Assembly: GCA_003991915.1 (NCBI GenBank)
Contig: RQTK01001011.1
Coordinates: 66,541 to 130,540 of the forward strand
Length of the DNA: 64,000 nucleotides
Direction of reading: 5' to 3'
DNA from: Elysia chlorotica
Taxonomy: Eukaryota > Mollusca > Gastropoda > Plakobranchidae
Shown: positions 1 through 12,136 of the stretch, in pieces
Layout of the letters: each line of letters starts with the position of its first letter
Position numbering within the stretch: position 1 is the first letter of the stretch
Notes under the pieces: model-generated
Databases searched by the model: none
Told to the model about the DNA's origin: nothing
Seen by the model: the letters and a program-made list of their open reading frames with translations, nothing else
Position numbers and translations under genes: made by a program

Positions 1-288
1 CATATATATATATTGCCTTCGGCGGCTGGGGCCTCCACCTCCACACGACAGGCAGCCGGGTAACCCAGACCAGAGGTAGACCTACGCCACATATGTCTAT
101 TAATAAAAATTCGTGAACTATGCTCATTCCGTCACGTATCCTTTTGGTAAGCAAAGGCAAATCACCACATGTTAAAACATTGTCCTCTGCCGCTCCTGGT
201 GTCCGTATATATATACAGACAACGCCGCGTCTTTTCACCTACGCTACCGGCTAACAACATCAGAGATACCGCCAGGTGTCCCGAGAGG

Positions 289-420
289 TCGAACTGACTC
301 AAGTGGCAGAGCGCTTATCCGTATCGGGAGGTCCCTGGTTCGAAACCCACGATCAATCAAAATGTTATTGTCCAATTTCGTCCCCACAGAAATGGTTTTG
401 ATTTTACCGGTAAGAGTGTA
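289..420 (+). mobile_element. tRNA-derived SINE, 5' part
   Basis: The tRNA-like head has an A-box-like AGTGGCAGAGCGC and a perfect B box GGTTCGAAACCC. It is followed by the family's body (TTGTCCAATTTCGTCCCC...). The 3' half is missing or diverged. Confidence 0.6.
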
Positions 421-521
421 TTTTTTTTTTTGTGTGTGTTGCAACAATGATTTTGCTTCTCTATAACTTACACAGCGTCGTCCGTATTGCCGATAGAAAA
501 CTTGACATGTCTAATTAGAAG

Positions 522-727
522 TGGGCGAACTGGTGCAAGTGGTACAGTGTTGGTACCCAGTTCGTAAACCCACGATAGATCAAAGATGTATCTGTCTATC
601 TGTCCAATTTTGCCCCCTACTGGTTGGTCGGTGTCGGTTTAATCATTGTAGACGGCTGAGACAAGAGGCCTGGTCTACCCGCACTGCCTCGTGTGTAGAG
701 ACACATACAATTGTCAGACTTTAGACC
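522..727 (+). mobile_element. tRNA-derived SINE, near full length
   Basis: It starts GGGCGAACTGGTGCAAGTGG, has a degenerate B box (AGTTCGTAAACC), and carries the body and the conserved 3' part ending CGTGTGTAGAGACACATACA-ATTGTCAGAC. It aligns along its length with the better-preserved copy at 19977-20183. Confidence 0.7.
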
Positions 728-1243
728 TGGGGTACGTCCACAATACAGCCTTTTCAGTACCGATTTGGACGTTAGCAATCAACTCAACCCAAATCCTTTC
801 TTTCCCAACCGTGCGTCATAAGTCCTTTTCCGGGTCTTCTGTTCTGTATATTTTCTCGTTTCAACATGGATAACTTTTCAGCCCCTTAACTCAGGTGAAC
901 ATGATTGTTTGATTATCTCTACATTTTGAACCTTTACCGTTGAACCTGAACCATTATAGTTTCGAGTGTCTCCAACATCCAACTCTGAACCTTTATAACT
1001 GAACATCTACTCATAAGCTTTCTACCCCTTTACCTCTCAAATCTCTTGAGTTGAATGTTTTCAGCTCTCTCCTTAATTATTTCACTCGAAACCCACACAT
1101 TGAAATTTTTTAGATCCGTATCTTTAGGACATATCAGCTTGTCAGCCTGTCTGCCCGCATTTTTGCCTGTCTGTATGTATGTCTGTCTCGCTCACCTTCC
1201 CTCCCTCTGTCTGTGCCTCTGTCTAGCTGTGTGTGTATATGCC
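728..1243. other. Non-coding stretch
   Basis: AT-rich unique sequence with repeated TTGAACCT-like words near 930-1000. No gene is seen. Confidence 0.6.
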
Positions 1244-1338
1244 TGTCTCTCTCTCTCTGCCTCCCCCCTTCTATCTCTCCTTTTCCTTTCTCTCTCTCTC
1301 CCTCTCTCTCTCTCTCTCCCCCACTCTCCTCTCTCTCC

Positions 1339-1395
<57 letters not shown>
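1244..1395. repeat. (CT)n microsatellite, impure then pure
   Basis: A pyrimidine tract with C-rich interruptions to about 1344, then uninterrupted CT to 1395. All long open frames here are Ser-Leu or Arg-Glu products of the repeat. Confidence 0.97.
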
Positions 1396-1398
<3 letters not shown>

Positions 1399-2659
1399 GC
1401 ACTTGTGCACGAACCCTCACCCTTGTAATGTCTATTACAGAGATGCACACAGCAGACATGGTTTAGGGAGGTATACCAAGACCTCAGACCGGAATTCCAG
1501 AGGCGCGGAACAGCGCGGTACGGTAAAGGTTATCTCGACAGCAGAGGCAGCTAGGACTGCTACATCGTACAGTCTACTCACGCACCTGTTTCAGGTACAG
1601 TGCACAACAGTCCCAAACTAACATAACCGTCTAAACCTGCCATTTATGAGTTTATGTGCCTCTTGGTGCAATTATTGATGCCGATAAATCTCATAGCATG
1701 ATAGAAAATAGAATTGCCACCAAAACCGGGTTACTATTGAACTGTAGAAATGGGAATGTGGGTAATTTTTTTTTTAACCAGAGGAGGTGGTGTGTAGGCA
1801 TCAACTTCTATAACAGCTTGTACATTGTATACTATCAAGATCGTCAGCCTAAAATTGCTCATCCTTCTGTGAGCCTTTTGTGTTTAGGCTGGTAGCTACG
1901 CGAAAAATAGTAGCGATGGCTATCAGACTGCTGGTATATATTTCGAAAGGCCGAGGGGAGGGAAGAGAACAACTTTTTAACGTAGGACAAAAAGGCTAGA
2001 CATAAGTCATCTGAATCACAATGCCCCCCCCCCCCCCCCCCAAAAAAAAAAAAAAAAAAAAAAACTTTTAAAGAAAATTTCTCTAATGTTCACCAGTGTG
2101 GTACAATTTACAACTTGCTGCTTCTGGAAAATCCAAAATCAACGGATGTTTCCCATTTCACTTTGCTACATTTAACCGCACCGAACTACTCGGCGCCCGG
2201 TGATGTTTAAAGGAAAGACAGCTAGAGATGTGAGTCAAGGGTGCAGGATCGATCGTTCCCAATCCCAGATCATTCTGGGGGATACCACGACTAGATGCCC
2301 AAACTCTTACAGGAATGGTACATTCCCTAGTGCCCATCATACATTTTGCGTTTTAACTTTCTAAATGACTAAAAGACAAAACAACAGGTCGATCAGAGTA
2401 ACGAGTATTACCACGTTAGAATGTGCCTCGTGGCGTTTCGGAGTATCTGTCAGTGCTAATCGATTCTTCTAAATAGTCAAATATTGAAGTTACCCTCAGA
2501 GAGGTGACAGGCAAATACCACATGGATTGTCAAGATTATAATAAAATTTTGGCTCCGTCTTGACGATGTCAATTCTCCAGTAAACATTGGGAAGATCCAA
2601 GCTGGTGAAACAGGTTCATTGATTCAGTCATTGGTGTTTATTGATTCGTTGTGATTCTC
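1396..2659. other. Non-coding stretch
   Basis: Only short unsupported frames and the C/A run at 2024. No gene is seen. Confidence 0.6.
2024..2064. repeat. C-run joined to A-run
   Basis: About 18 C followed by about 23 A. Such CA-junction runs recur at 3719, 6543, 8706 and 27010. Confidence 0.9.
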
Positions 2660-2730
2660 AGAGAGAGAGAGAGAGGGAGAGAGAGGGGGGTTCATCATTC
2701 AACATTCTAGTGGGGTCAAGCCTGATAGCT

Positions 2731-2823
<93 letters not shown>

Positions 2824-2860
2824 GGGGAGAGAGAGAGAGAGAGAGAGAGAAGAGGGGAGA
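2660..2860. repeat. (GA)n microsatellite with an internal non-repeat island
   Basis: GA tracts flank a unique 40-bp island at about 2691-2732. The second tract is about 90 bp and nearly pure. Confidence 0.97.
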
Positions 2861-3135
2861 CGAGACAAATAAAAAACAGCGGGTAGATAAATATAAAAGG
2901 TAATGGGTAATCATTATTCATCCAGTTAAAAAATGTGTTTTTGGGCATAGTCATCTAACATGGATTAATTTCAGACAGTACCAGATGGCAGCCTCATTTC
3001 AGTTTCAAATTAATATACATAAACATGGATATGGTTGTGCATTTTAACATTAAAAAACACACACTTGCACTTAGACACACATACACACACAATCGTTCTT
3101 TCTTAATCGATCTATCTATGGATATATATTTACTT

Positions 3136-3555
3136 ATGTCACCGTTCTTATATGCAAGTGAAACATGGACATTAAATAAGTCTATAGAGAAGAGAACAGA
3201 TGCCTTGGAAATGTGGATGTATAGGAGAATGAACAGAATTTCTTGGAAAGATAAGGTGACAAATAAGGAGGTCTTGGATAAAGTTGGCATGCAGAAACCA
3301 GAACTGCTGCAATTAATCCAAAGAAGAAAACTGGCATACTATGGCCATATGAGAAGACACTGCAGCATCCAGAAAAGAGTTGTGGAAGGCAAGGTTGAAG
3401 GGAAGCGTGGTAGAGGAAGGAAGAGGCAGTCGTGGCTTGCCAACATACAGGAGACATCCCAGTTACGACTGAGTTTAGCCTGTGAAGCAGCCTTGGACCG
3501 TGAAAGATGGCGCCGAATGACAGCCCACCTCGGAGACGGGACGGCACAGCGATAG
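3136..3555 (+). mobile_element. LINE ORF2 C-terminal fragment
   Basis: An open plus-strand frame of about 140 codons ends at TAG 3553-3555. Its motifs are those found downstream of reverse transcriptase in LINE ORF2: YASETWTLNKS, ALEMWMYRRMNRISW, RRKLAYYGHMRR and GKRGRGRKRQSW. It is 5'-truncated, with no reverse-transcriptase core. It differs clearly from the other two LINE fragments here, so it belongs to a separate subfamily. Confidence 0.82.
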
Positions 3556-4063
3556 ATAGATGTATCTATCCGATTAAGATAGTATAAAGAGCATTATTCA
3601 CATAGTTCTTAAAGAAAGGGGTGCAAAGAGTGATGGCAAAGTAAGAAGGTACATGTATTATTAACTACCTATCTAGCTGTCTGACTCGCTTCCGTTACTC
3701 TCTAAGTATCACTTACTCCCCCCCCCCCCGAAAAAAAAAAAACAACCACACACACACAAACACATCAAATTCAAAGCTGAGAATGCCAAAAAAAAAAAGG
3801 CAGGAGTTTAGTTTGGTCTAAAAAGAATAGCCCCACGCACCCCCAGGTACATTTGAAGTTCTCTCACACGCGAAAATTCTACAAGGAAATCCTCTTGTCT
3901 TAAACTCCAAGGTGCCTTGGACGAAATGTAGGTAAACTGAATCGTGATTCACCCTTACCAGACAAGAAAAGACGGTTGTTGATTTATTCTACACCAGGTA
4001 AGGAATCAGCTTTGGCCTACATCTACTCCAGACAAACGAGGAGTGTTTGTTAAAGAAATAAAA
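3556..4063. other. Non-coding stretch
   Basis: A C/A run near 3719, otherwise unique sequence with nothing recognised. Confidence 0.6.
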
Positions 4064-4112
<49 letters not shown>

Positions 4113-4136
4113 GCTGCTGCTGCTGCTGTTGGTGGT
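4064..4136. repeat. (GTT)n then (GCT)n microsatellite
   Basis: About 16 GTT units grade into GCT and GGT units. The reverse frame gives a polyglutamine-like run that is a repeat artefact. Confidence 0.95.
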
Positions 4137-4755
4137 GACATTTTATTTTTGCCTCTTTTCCCTCAATAAGTTCCAGAGTAAAAAAAACAACAAAAAAACA
4201 ACAACTCACAAGGCAACGGGCACCTGAGCCGAGAGTTACAGATACTGTTGGTGTGTTCTTCTCTGAGTTGATTCATCTCATACACAGGGCAAGGCTTCCA
4301 AAACCAACAGGCAGTACACGCATCGACGATATAAACAGACGTTTGCATTTCGAACCAAAGTGAGCTAAATCATTGAAATATTAGGCAGTTTACATTCCTT
4401 AAACAGAAGGATTGTAAGCTGAACAAAAAGTACTCACTGAGTATTATTCTGTCCTAACTATGAAACTAATTTAAAATAAATAGATACTATTACTTTTGCT
4501 ATGCAAATTTGTGTTCACTTTAGTCAATTCGTTGACTTGGCTTGTTATGTTGGGTAGCCTCGCCTCACACCCAGGGCTCTGTCGGTGTTTCCAGTTCAAC
4601 TTGTTGACGGTGTTCATTGTTTAGAAGCTCACTTGTATACAGGAAGGAAGAAGGCACCACAGTATAAACAAGACTGGGACTTGCCAAAAGCGGGTTGATC
4701 CAACATAATGAGGAGTTCAGGGGAAGAGGGAAAATCTGTAAAGCCCTCAAGGGAG

Positions 4756-4756
<1 letters not shown>

Positions 4757-4837
<81 letters not shown>

Positions 4838-4895
4838 AAAAGAATAGAGAGAGGGAGGGAGGGGGGGGAGGGGGGGGGACGCAGAATGAAAGAAT
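4757..4895. repeat. (GA)n followed by purine-rich G-runs
   Basis: About 36 pure GA units, then AAAAAAAAAGAA and G-runs up to 9 long on the same strand. Confidence 0.95.
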
Positions 4896-6769
4896 GAGTA
4901 GAAGAAACAGGTAATGAGTAAGAGAGAAAGATGGATTATACACCTGGGGCGTCTCTGATGCACTAAAATGCTCAGTGATTTTCTGTTACCACGTACACGT
5001 GTATAATCAACATTTTTTTCCTTCTAATTTCTACACTCTCTTTTTTCTCCGACAGACGGTGCCAGTGTTTACGAAGCCTCAAGAATATACCCCCCCCCCA
5101 CACACACACATCCTGGCAAACCAGAACGTTTATGGATTGGTTAATGAATCATCCTGTCGCTCAGCCAAAAGTATACATATATAAAATATGTGTTTAGAGA
5201 AATCAATAGCAGCAGTAGAAATCGAGTGTCACAACAGTGAAGTCCAGGATAAAGTTGCTTCCTTAGTTCGTATTATTTATTTAAGAAATTACCTGAACTC
5301 TTCTTTAATCGCAGGAACACAGAAAATCAACAACAACAACAACAACAACAACACTGAAACGGCTTGGATGTGACCCAGTAAAGCGTAGGGCCACAGTGGT
5401 CGCTCTGTAGTATGTAAACGTTTAAACGATACAGCATTGTAGGGCAGAACTAAAGACGCGTTACAACATTCAGGTTTGCGCTAGTCTTGGCAGAGTAGGT
5501 GAGAAAGGAAGATGATTTTAACCGCTACAAAATACTATTGTAAGGAAAACAAGATGATTCATTCAGCTGAGATGATTGCTAACAAGACAATAAAGACGAT
5601 ACCTACAACTACACAAGACAAAGACACAAAGACATAAATTTATTCACAAAACGAACAGGAAAAAGTACTTGTAATCACCACCTCACTGGATTTGAACTGA
5701 TGCTGCACAAGAAAAGTCAGAGTACAGGCCGCCTACATTAGTGAGGAGAGCTGCAGCAATGAGAAAATAAAGATGCGGCGGGTAGGAGCAGGATCGGAAA
5801 AGTATCGAGATGCTCGGAGGTCAATAATGGTGGGTGTAGATTCCTCATACTATAGACAGTGCTTGCAGTGGTCTGATACATACAATGTATAGAGCTGTAG
5901 CATTCATCAGTCTTTCTCCGCAGCGATATCACAAAGGAAACCGATACAAATCCGCTTGGTGTTTTGGGTAATACAGCTGATTTAAAATCTGGGTGTTGTT
6001 AATTAACTTTTTAAACGTTTTTTTTTCTTCTTTTTGGCGAAAATGCACCTTTTGTTTTCTTTCCCGGTTAGATTTCAAATGAGAACGATGTTTGTTTACA
6101 ACTTTTAAAAACAAACATAAACAAACAAACGAACCTACTCTCATTTGGCCAGTGAGATTATTAATTGTTTTAAACTTCAGGGTATCAACTACATTGTCTA
6201 TGAAAAGATAATCAACCGTCCTCCCCCCTCCTTTGGGAGATTCATAAGAAAGTAAAACCTAATCTATCGGCATTATTTTGAGTAAATCTAACCATAATTT
6301 AAATGTAAAAGAAAACAAAAAAAAAAAAGGAAACTAAACAAAGCCCCATGGACGTATCCCAAATTCAAATGAGAACAAAGAATTGCAACTCTTGCAGGAA
6401 TCCTCAGCTGAGCTCAGAGAATTGGCCGGCAGCCATTAACATCACGCCAGATTTGCAGGTAAAAAAGCGAAGAAATTCCTTGAGTACTTGGAAAGGTAGT
6501 CCGGAAAATCACCTGGAAGTAACCCGTGTGCTCAGGAAAGAAGCCCCCCCCCCCCCCCCCACACTCCCGCCCCCAAGCCCCCCTTTTTCCCCTCACACAC
6601 ACACACAATTTTTTGTATAGTTAATTTTAGTTTGTTTATGGCTTTGCAAAGCGCAGAGTGTGCAGGTTAGCAGGGGTTGCGCAATGCCGATTCCGTTTAA
6701 ATGAGGTTATGTAGTGGATCGGGTACTTGGTCGGGTACTTGGTCGAGAACTTTTACTCTGAGCAAATTG
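4896..6769. other. Non-coding stretch
   Basis: Short (CAA)n at 5326 and a C-run at about 6543. No frame with a recognisable motif or splice context. Confidence 0.6.
5326..5353. repeat. Short (CAA)n microsatellite
   Basis: About 9 units of CAA. Confidence 0.85.
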
Positions 6770-6770
6770 C

Positions 6771-6822
<52 letters not shown>
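6770..6822. repeat. (CAA)n microsatellite
   Basis: About 17 pure units; the reverse strand is a (GTT)n like the one at 4064. Confidence 0.95.
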
Positions 6823-6823
<1 letters not shown>

Positions 6824-6861
6824 GTTGTTTACACTACTGAAAAATGTTATGGTGGCAGCAA

Positions 6862-7246
6862 CTGAGAGAGAGAGGGGGGTGAGAAATAGATATATAGATA
6901 TTAAACAGAGAGATAGATAGACAGATATTGATAGATAAACAGGGAGAAGGAGCAATACGAAGAGAAAAGCAGACAGGCATACATAGACAGAGACGGGCAG
7001 AAACAAACAGACATATATTGACGGAGACAGATATACATAGACAGAGAGAGGCAGAGACAGACATACATATATAGAGACAGACATACATAGACAGAGACAA
7101 AGAGAGGCACAGACAGACAGAGAAGCAGGTTGGTTTAACGTCCAACATCAACACTATATATGTTATATTGGAGAGAGGCAGAGAGAGAGGCAGAGATAGA
7201 TAGATAGAGAGAGAGGAGAGAGAGTGAGAGAGAGAGAGAGAGAGAG
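6862..7246. repeat. Degenerate GA/GATA/GACA simple-sequence region
   Basis: Mixed AGATAGATAG, AGACAGACAT and GAGAGAGG motifs. It is interrupted by the SINE fragment at 7126-7176. Confidence 0.85.
7126..7176 (-). mobile_element. SINE 3'-end fragment
   Basis: The plus strand reads GGTTGGTTTAACGTCCAACA followed by TCAACACTATATATG, the 3' terminus seen in the minus-strand SINE copies at 20468 and 41437. The rest is absent. Confidence 0.55.
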
Positions 7247-9477
7247 TATTGTTTACCACGAGCAAAGGCCGTGTCGTCGCTTGCAAGCCACTCTTTACAA
7301 GGCATAATATATAATACTATTTTGTCGGTGGACAGTGCAGTCAGAAGTCTATACGTGACACTCTCTATCATTTCCATAACAATCTTCTCGACCACGAAAT
7401 CGATAGAAACCGAGTTTTACTCGAGCACGCAGAAAAGGTCCCTAACGCTCATTAGTGGAAACCCCTAAAAACAAAGGATGGGGTCACCGCGACCACCCTG
7501 CTAGCAAACAATAAACTCTTTTCAGTTGTAGTGCTATATGCGTAGCGGGGGCGTTTAGAGCGTGAATGCTGAGTAAGCGACCAGTGCACTTGATCTCTAC
7601 TGATTCGGCAATGTAAGACATAACGGAAGGAGGTGGTGAAAGACGGACAGGATGGCCACAAAGGCTGAAGTTTCTATTGAGGACAATATATACCCTCAGC
7701 CATCCTTACACTTACAGAATCAACCATCTGTGTCATAAATGCAATCCGTTAATCATCCCTTTGGTTTTTATGCTTTCACACCATGGGTAGACCAATCGCA
7801 GTAATAAAAGCTCACGCGATTCTAAGATCTCTCTCCAAAAACAACACACAACGAGTAACTTCTCTCACCATTGATCATTCAGTTCAAGGACCCAGGGTCT
7901 GAAGAGTGGCTTTGAGATAACGTGGCCCCACAGATGTCTATTAATAGCACATCTGTGCGTGGTCCATAACGAAAACGAAGAAGAAAGTTAAAGGAATAAT
8001 GTACCGGCGTCTAATCATAGCTATAAATTTCTTCAATTGCGTATCCAGTGAGCGATCGGAAAACCCCATGCCTAAGTGCTGTGATGATGCCATCCGTTAT
8101 CATCGGGTGGACCGCAAGGGCTGTGCTATTTGCGAGGGACACGAGAGCGTGTGGAGTGGGTGGCGATGACCACAGATCGATAGGCTGGGAATGTCGGTGA
8201 GCGCTGCGCCCAGGTCTCCTGGCACGGGATGTAGCGATGCTAGAAAGTTGGGGGACTGGCTGTGGGGCCTGGGAGGGGAAGAGAAAGTGCTGACTGAGCT
8301 AGGCGGGAAGAGGGTTTACGAAATGGCCAGAAAGGAAGGAGGGGCCAGAGAGAGAGAGGATGGGAAGGGGATTTGAAGGGCATTTACGCAAGCGGCGAGG
8401 TTGACTGACCCCGCTACCCCCCCCCTCCCCCCGACCTGAGCCATAGCTGCATAGAACACAGAGGGGCAGTATGCTTGACCCTTTCTGCTGCTGACCTGAG
8501 AAAACTCGGACGGAGACGTGACATGTTAATTGGCCGACACATCGGTTTACCTCAGGTCCAATCAAGCATAGATGATCACTCCGCAAGTGATTGACAATTT
8601 ATTGTGAAAACGAAATAAACACATTAACAACTGAATTTAGAAGTAGGTCTTACCTACCGCAATGGGCTAACCTAGGACTGCACAAAGGTCATTGTCTTTA
8701 AATGACCCCCCCCCCAAAAAAAAACAAAAAAAAAAACAAAAAAAAAAAAAACAACAACAACAACAGACCATTACCATTCTATGTAAAGCAGAAACTGTTA
8801 TTATTGAGGACTATGAAAAGGTACATGGAATTTAGGCTTGTTGTAGGCCCACTTGTGGCGGAAAGTAGAAACCCCGGTGTTGGTGTTGTTTACTGTTTTG
8901 TTTTATTGTTGTTGTTGGTGGTGTTCTTTTTTCTTGTTGTTTTTTGTTTTTTTTTAATATCATGTTTCCGTTCCATTACTAGCAGGTTAACGCAGTTGCT
9001 TCATTCGGTCCAGACCTTAAGTTTCTGACACGCTATGTTTTGGACGTTCACCGAGTGGACTTTTAGACATCCACAAACAAACCAAATCGACCCTTACGAA
9101 AGAGGATTTTTAACTTTCTACTCCAGGAGAGCCGAGTCACGTGATCACCTTGGCGACTTGTCAAGGTTAATGGAGGAGGGAGGGAGGAGTGGTGGATGCG
9201 CTCACCAGATAGCCAAAGAAAGTCCATAATGTAACAGAAATCGACATAGCATCTCTCTGGGTGGGAAGGCGTAGAGTTATGAAGGACAAGTTCTACAGAA
9301 CTAGGTCAGTGATCGCTATTTGACCCAAGTTGTCCAGCAGAAAGCAGGGTGGGTTTACAACATAACGACCTCGACGTTGACGGTTAACGCACTGCGAATG
9401 TCCGACGATAAAATACCTACAGTCAAAATTATACAAACTGGTAACCACCCACGCGATCCGACACCTCAGTCAAAGTG
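7247..9477. other. Non-coding stretch
   Basis: A GC-richer patch (8040-8560) gives frames on both strands without family motifs. The palindrome at 7929 and a C/A run at 8706 are the only marked structures. Confidence 0.55.
7929..7957. repeat. Near-perfect 29-bp palindrome
   Basis: CACAGATGT and ACATCTGTG arms enclose CTATTAATAG, itself palindromic. Flanking GTGG/GTGGTCC words extend the symmetry weakly. It could be the scar or core of a mobile element. Confidence 0.75.
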
Positions 9478-9530
9478 CTGGGCAGACGAGCTTGGTAGAC
9501 GCGGAACCGGTTCAAATCTCATGTGATTGC
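9478..9530 (+). mobile_element. tRNA-like segment, possible SINE head
   Basis: It has a B-box-like GGTTCAAATCT preceded at tRNA spacing by an A-box-like AGCTTGGTAGACG. There is no acceptor-stem pairing and no recognisable SINE body. Confidence 0.3.
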
Positions 9531-9675
9531 GTTAATAACCGATGGATAATTAGATAATTACTTTATTGTTGAGGACGTAAACCGGTTACTGGCGGTTAGT
9601 GTCAGCCATAGTGTTCACCAAAACATTCATTAAGGGTGAGTTGGAATCCGTTTGGGCATACAGGCATACTGAGGT

Positions 9676-9677
<2 letters not shown>

Positions 9678-9715
<38 letters not shown>

Positions 9716-9720
9716 ATAGG
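9678..9720. repeat. (GA)n microsatellite
   Basis: About 16 GA units ending in a G-run. Confidence 0.9.
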
Positions 9721-9887
9721 GGAGGGAGAGAGATAAGGAGGGGGCAGAGAGAGAACCTATAGTTTGAGAAGGAAACGGAGGCAAGAATCTATAGGTTTAT
9801 AGGGAATCGGAGGCCATTGCTACAAATGTGTTTTAGGAAATACATCCCCACCCTACCTCCCACCATAAACAAAACATCAACAAAAAA

Positions 9888-9918
<31 letters not shown>

Positions 9919-11233
9919 CAACAGGTGAGACACTTTCTGGGAGATATTTAGATGTAGATTTATATATTATTATACTGATAGCCACAGCGTTTTCTCTATC
10001 CTTGCTCAGGTCTATTCTGGGCGTCGCACCAGATCCTCCCGAAAAAAAAAAAAAAAAGAAAGAAAAAAACAACCGTCAGCCCGTTACGGTTGTTTACATA
10101 GGAAACTACTTCTAAGGTTAGTGCCGAAAATGCCGTCGACAAAAAATAAAATTATGTTCTGTCACATTTCTATAGAACTTGGATTGTACTTTGTAGGGAA
10201 GATGCGACTCGCAAGAGCAGTATCAACTACGTACATGTATTGATTGACTTTTTTGTCGCAAGGCTAGCAGCTGTGGGGTGCGTTAGAATAATCTTTAGTG
10301 AAGTAAATGCAGCATGTATGGTTATAGATTCTGTATGCCTATTTTCTATTTATCAGCGAGGTGTTTAAGTGCAGATAATATGAACTGATGAACTGCTCGA
10401 GGGGCAATAATGGATAGCATAATGTGGAAGAAGGGTTGTAAGAAGGAAGAGTCGGTGAGTGCTTTTGTTTTTTTTAGTCTACGTCGTGTAGTCTAAAGTT
10501 GTGCTTCGCGTCAGTTATTGATTACCACACGATTACGTCGAAGACTACGTCACACGAAAGAGAAACGTTTCTTTGGGTTCCACGATCTACACGTCCTTTT
10601 TTGTGTGCCTTTCTTTTTTTTTTTTTATTGGATAACACACAATAAAGTGAGACGATAGGAGTGTGTCCAAAAACTATAACATAAATAGGAAAGGGGAAAA
10701 AAATATTTCATGATTTGAGCTGGAAAGCAAAACATTTCAATCGACATACAGTTTTGAACATGTGCTTCACTTCATACTGTCTGACTCAGGACTTGCTGCC
10801 AAACAAAAACAAAAACATAACAACCCGCCTCCCCCACCAAAAAAAAACAACAAAAAGAAAACAAAAATCAACGGTGATAAACCATATAATTATACAAACG
10901 TCAAGCACGTTTTCATTTCTCGAACAGCGATAGAAAAATCGAATGTAAGTTCCTGCATTCAGGAAAACGAGCATTAAAAAAATGTATGTACAATGTACAA
11001 TCAAAAACTGAAGGATTGGACTGGAGGCTGTCCGGCAGACTGCTCAGACCAGACTCTGAAGTGAACGAGGCAGCACAACTGGAGAAGTTTATTTCCAGCA
11101 TCTTCAGACACAAATAATCAATTCCTCTTATTAACGCTGACTTCTAGGAATGCGATTTCTCTGGATTGGGGGAGAGAGATGGAGAGAGGAGAAGAAACAG
11201 CTAGAGAAGGAAAGAGGAAAAGGAGAGAGAGAG

Positions 11234-11304
11234 NNNNNNNNNNNNNNNNNNNNNNNNNNNNNNNNNNNNNNNNNNNNNNNNNNNNNNNNNNNNNNNNNNN
11301 NNNN
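11234..11304. other. Assembly gap (71 N) between GA and TC repeats
   Basis: The left border is (GA)n and the right border (TC)n. The missing sequence lies where strand composition inverts, so a hairpin-forming inverted repeat or a misjoin is likely. Confidence 0.98.
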
Positions 11305-11344
<40 letters not shown>

Positions 11345-11350
11345 TCTCTT
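11305..11350. repeat. (TC)n microsatellite right of the gap
   Basis: Near-pure TC run with one A interruption. Confidence 0.95.
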
Positions 11351-12136
11351 TTTCCCTCCTACCCTTATTTTTTTATTATTCTATTTTTAAAAATACACAA
11401 CGCACAGCACTTTTGAGCTTTAAAACTCCGAGTATAAAAGCACAAAGGTTTGGAAGAACAGGGACACAATCTAAAATAGACAACAACAACAACAAAAAGT
11501 GGGAAAAAAAACACACCATAAAATGGTATAAAATGTTAAACCACCGCTACAAGCATAAAAATAAAAGTGTACATAAAATATAATATAAAATTAAAAAAGA
11601 GAGAGAAACAATGGCCTGTGGCAAAGGTGGTGGAGGTAATTCGTTAAAAAAATGTTCTACATTAACCTGCAACCCGTCATTATAAAGCAAGCAAGCGAAA
11701 TGTCTTGGTATTCCAACCCGCTATAAATATGGCTATAAAGAATCATAATGCCTGTGAATATAAAGTAGGGAAAACCCAAGGGGCGAAATGGTTATAACTG
11801 CTGAGGCTATAAGACACAAAGTTAAAAGACAATACGAATTTGTTTGAACCTGACTGAAACCAAATTTGAAAGTTGTATTATTTCATTGTGCAGCACCAAA
11901 GAATGATAACAAAGTGTTTTTACTATGGCATGCATTAACATTGTTTAAAACCGAAACCATAATCGAAAGCCCAGGGCATTTTGATCTGTGCCAAATTTTA
12001 TCTACGTTTGTAATATCGTTTTTGTTGTTTTTTGTTCCGGTGCAACTTGTAGAAACCATAATAGTTTTATCTTTCGCAATCAATTTCATCTAATATCCAG
12101 GTTCACCATTAAGTCAGCACAAGTTCGTGGCGTGTA

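Larger units (their letters stand above)
9721..12136. other. Non-coding stretch
   Basis: Long A-runs at about 9893 and 10040, many AT-rich runs, and the gap at 11234. No gene is recognised. Confidence 0.6.

Noticed and set aside
1055-1621. Long Ser-Leu and Arg-Glu frames over CT/GA repeats (also at 2641, 4565, 24305, 31439, 34904)
   Set aside because: They are translations of dinucleotide repeats that stay open in several frames on both strands; no domain or splice context.
4006-4209. Polyglutamine-like frame on the minus strand
   Set aside because: Entirely due to the (GTT)n tract; no flanking coding signal.
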